Part shown: piece after piece, positions 63,994 through 64,000 of the stretch
How positions within the stretch are numbered: the first letter of the stretch is position 1
Layout: each line of letters begins with the position of its first letter
Assembly: GCA_018817425.1 (NCBI GenBank)
Contig: JAHITX010000007.1
Span: 62,001 to 126,000 of the forward strand
Direction of reading: 5' to 3'
DNA: 64,000 nt
From: Pseudomonadota bacterium
Lineage (GTDB): Bacteria > Desulfobacterota > Desulfobacteria > Desulfobacterales > RPRI01
Made by a program: the position numbers and the translations under genes
The notes under the pieces: model-generated
Told to the model about the DNA's origin: nothing
Database searches by the model: none
The model's input: only the letters and a program-made list of their open reading frames with translations

Positions 63994-64000
63994 TAATAAA

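Overview
The window reads as chromosomal DNA (roughly 40% GC by eye) from a strictly anaerobic Gram-negative bacterium, most likely a Desulfobacterota (delta-proteobacterial sulfate-reducer/syntroph type). Grounds for this are UGA-encoded selenocysteine in redox enzymes, an Hdr/MvhD/MetVF set linked to the Wood-Ljungdahl pathway, a soluble formate dehydrogenase fusion, twin-arginine molybdoenzymes, a Na+-pumping decarboxylase module, c-type heme motifs and an outer-membrane TonB receptor. Genus cannot be read from the sequence.

Region by region. (1) 1-7613: one-carbon/electron-bifurcation block. mvhD-like, a fused HdrC/HdrB(DsrK)-like gene, metV and metF run on the plus strand to a strong terminator; a 1374-residue FdhA fusion converges on them. 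Three of these genes (mvhD-like, hdrCB-like, fdhA) contain an in-frame UGA at a cysteine position, each followed 11-13 nt later by a SECIS-like hairpin, so reading them with standard stops breaks each gene. (2) 8033-12866: exported transglutaminase-like protein plus a Tat-dependent ferredoxin/molybdopterin pair of the tetrathionate/arsenate/polysulfide reductase family. (3) 12931-16592 (minus): AsmA-like protein, small ferredoxin, and beta and gamma subunits of a Na+-translocating decarboxylase. (4) 16729-22981 (minus): hrpA-miaA-methyltransferase-phospholipase-like operon. (5) 23178-25933: VapBC-type toxin-antitoxin with a palindromic operator, M24 peptidase, XerD-type recombinase. (6) 25965-31107: MacAB-like export system with two ATPases and two FtsX-type permeases, followed by a diheme lipoprotein. 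(7) 31238-39315: membrane phosphoesterase, a 1710-residue SLC12-type transporter fused to a P-loop ATPase and translationally coupled to an MscS-like protein, then a second MscS channel. (8) 39356-43652: transposon debris, an orphan flavoprotein tail, and a DUF1329/DUF1302 envelope pair. (9) 44043-49806: small basic protein, cold-shock protein, short YjgA, THUMP methyltransferase, secreted 33-residue-repeat protein, PiT phosphate transporter. (10) 50130-54655: IS21 relic and a TonB receptor/polyferredoxin cluster. (11) 54663-58462: hydrolase, phosphoesterase-TPR, SUI1-like factor, palindromic repeat elements, transposase fragment, DUF4124 protein. (12) 58933-63993: radical SAM protein, an IS66 relic with both ends, and a four-gene restriction-modification-like island on the minus strand.

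How it fits together: region 1 would let formate, NAD(P)H and ferredoxin pools exchange electrons with methylene-tetrahydrofolate through flavin and iron-sulfur carriers. Regions 2, 6 and 10 are envelope redox or transport modules. Region 7 is an ion/osmotic module with an unusual transporter-ATPase fusion. The right-hand third carries most of the transposon relics and defence genes and looks like accessory DNA.
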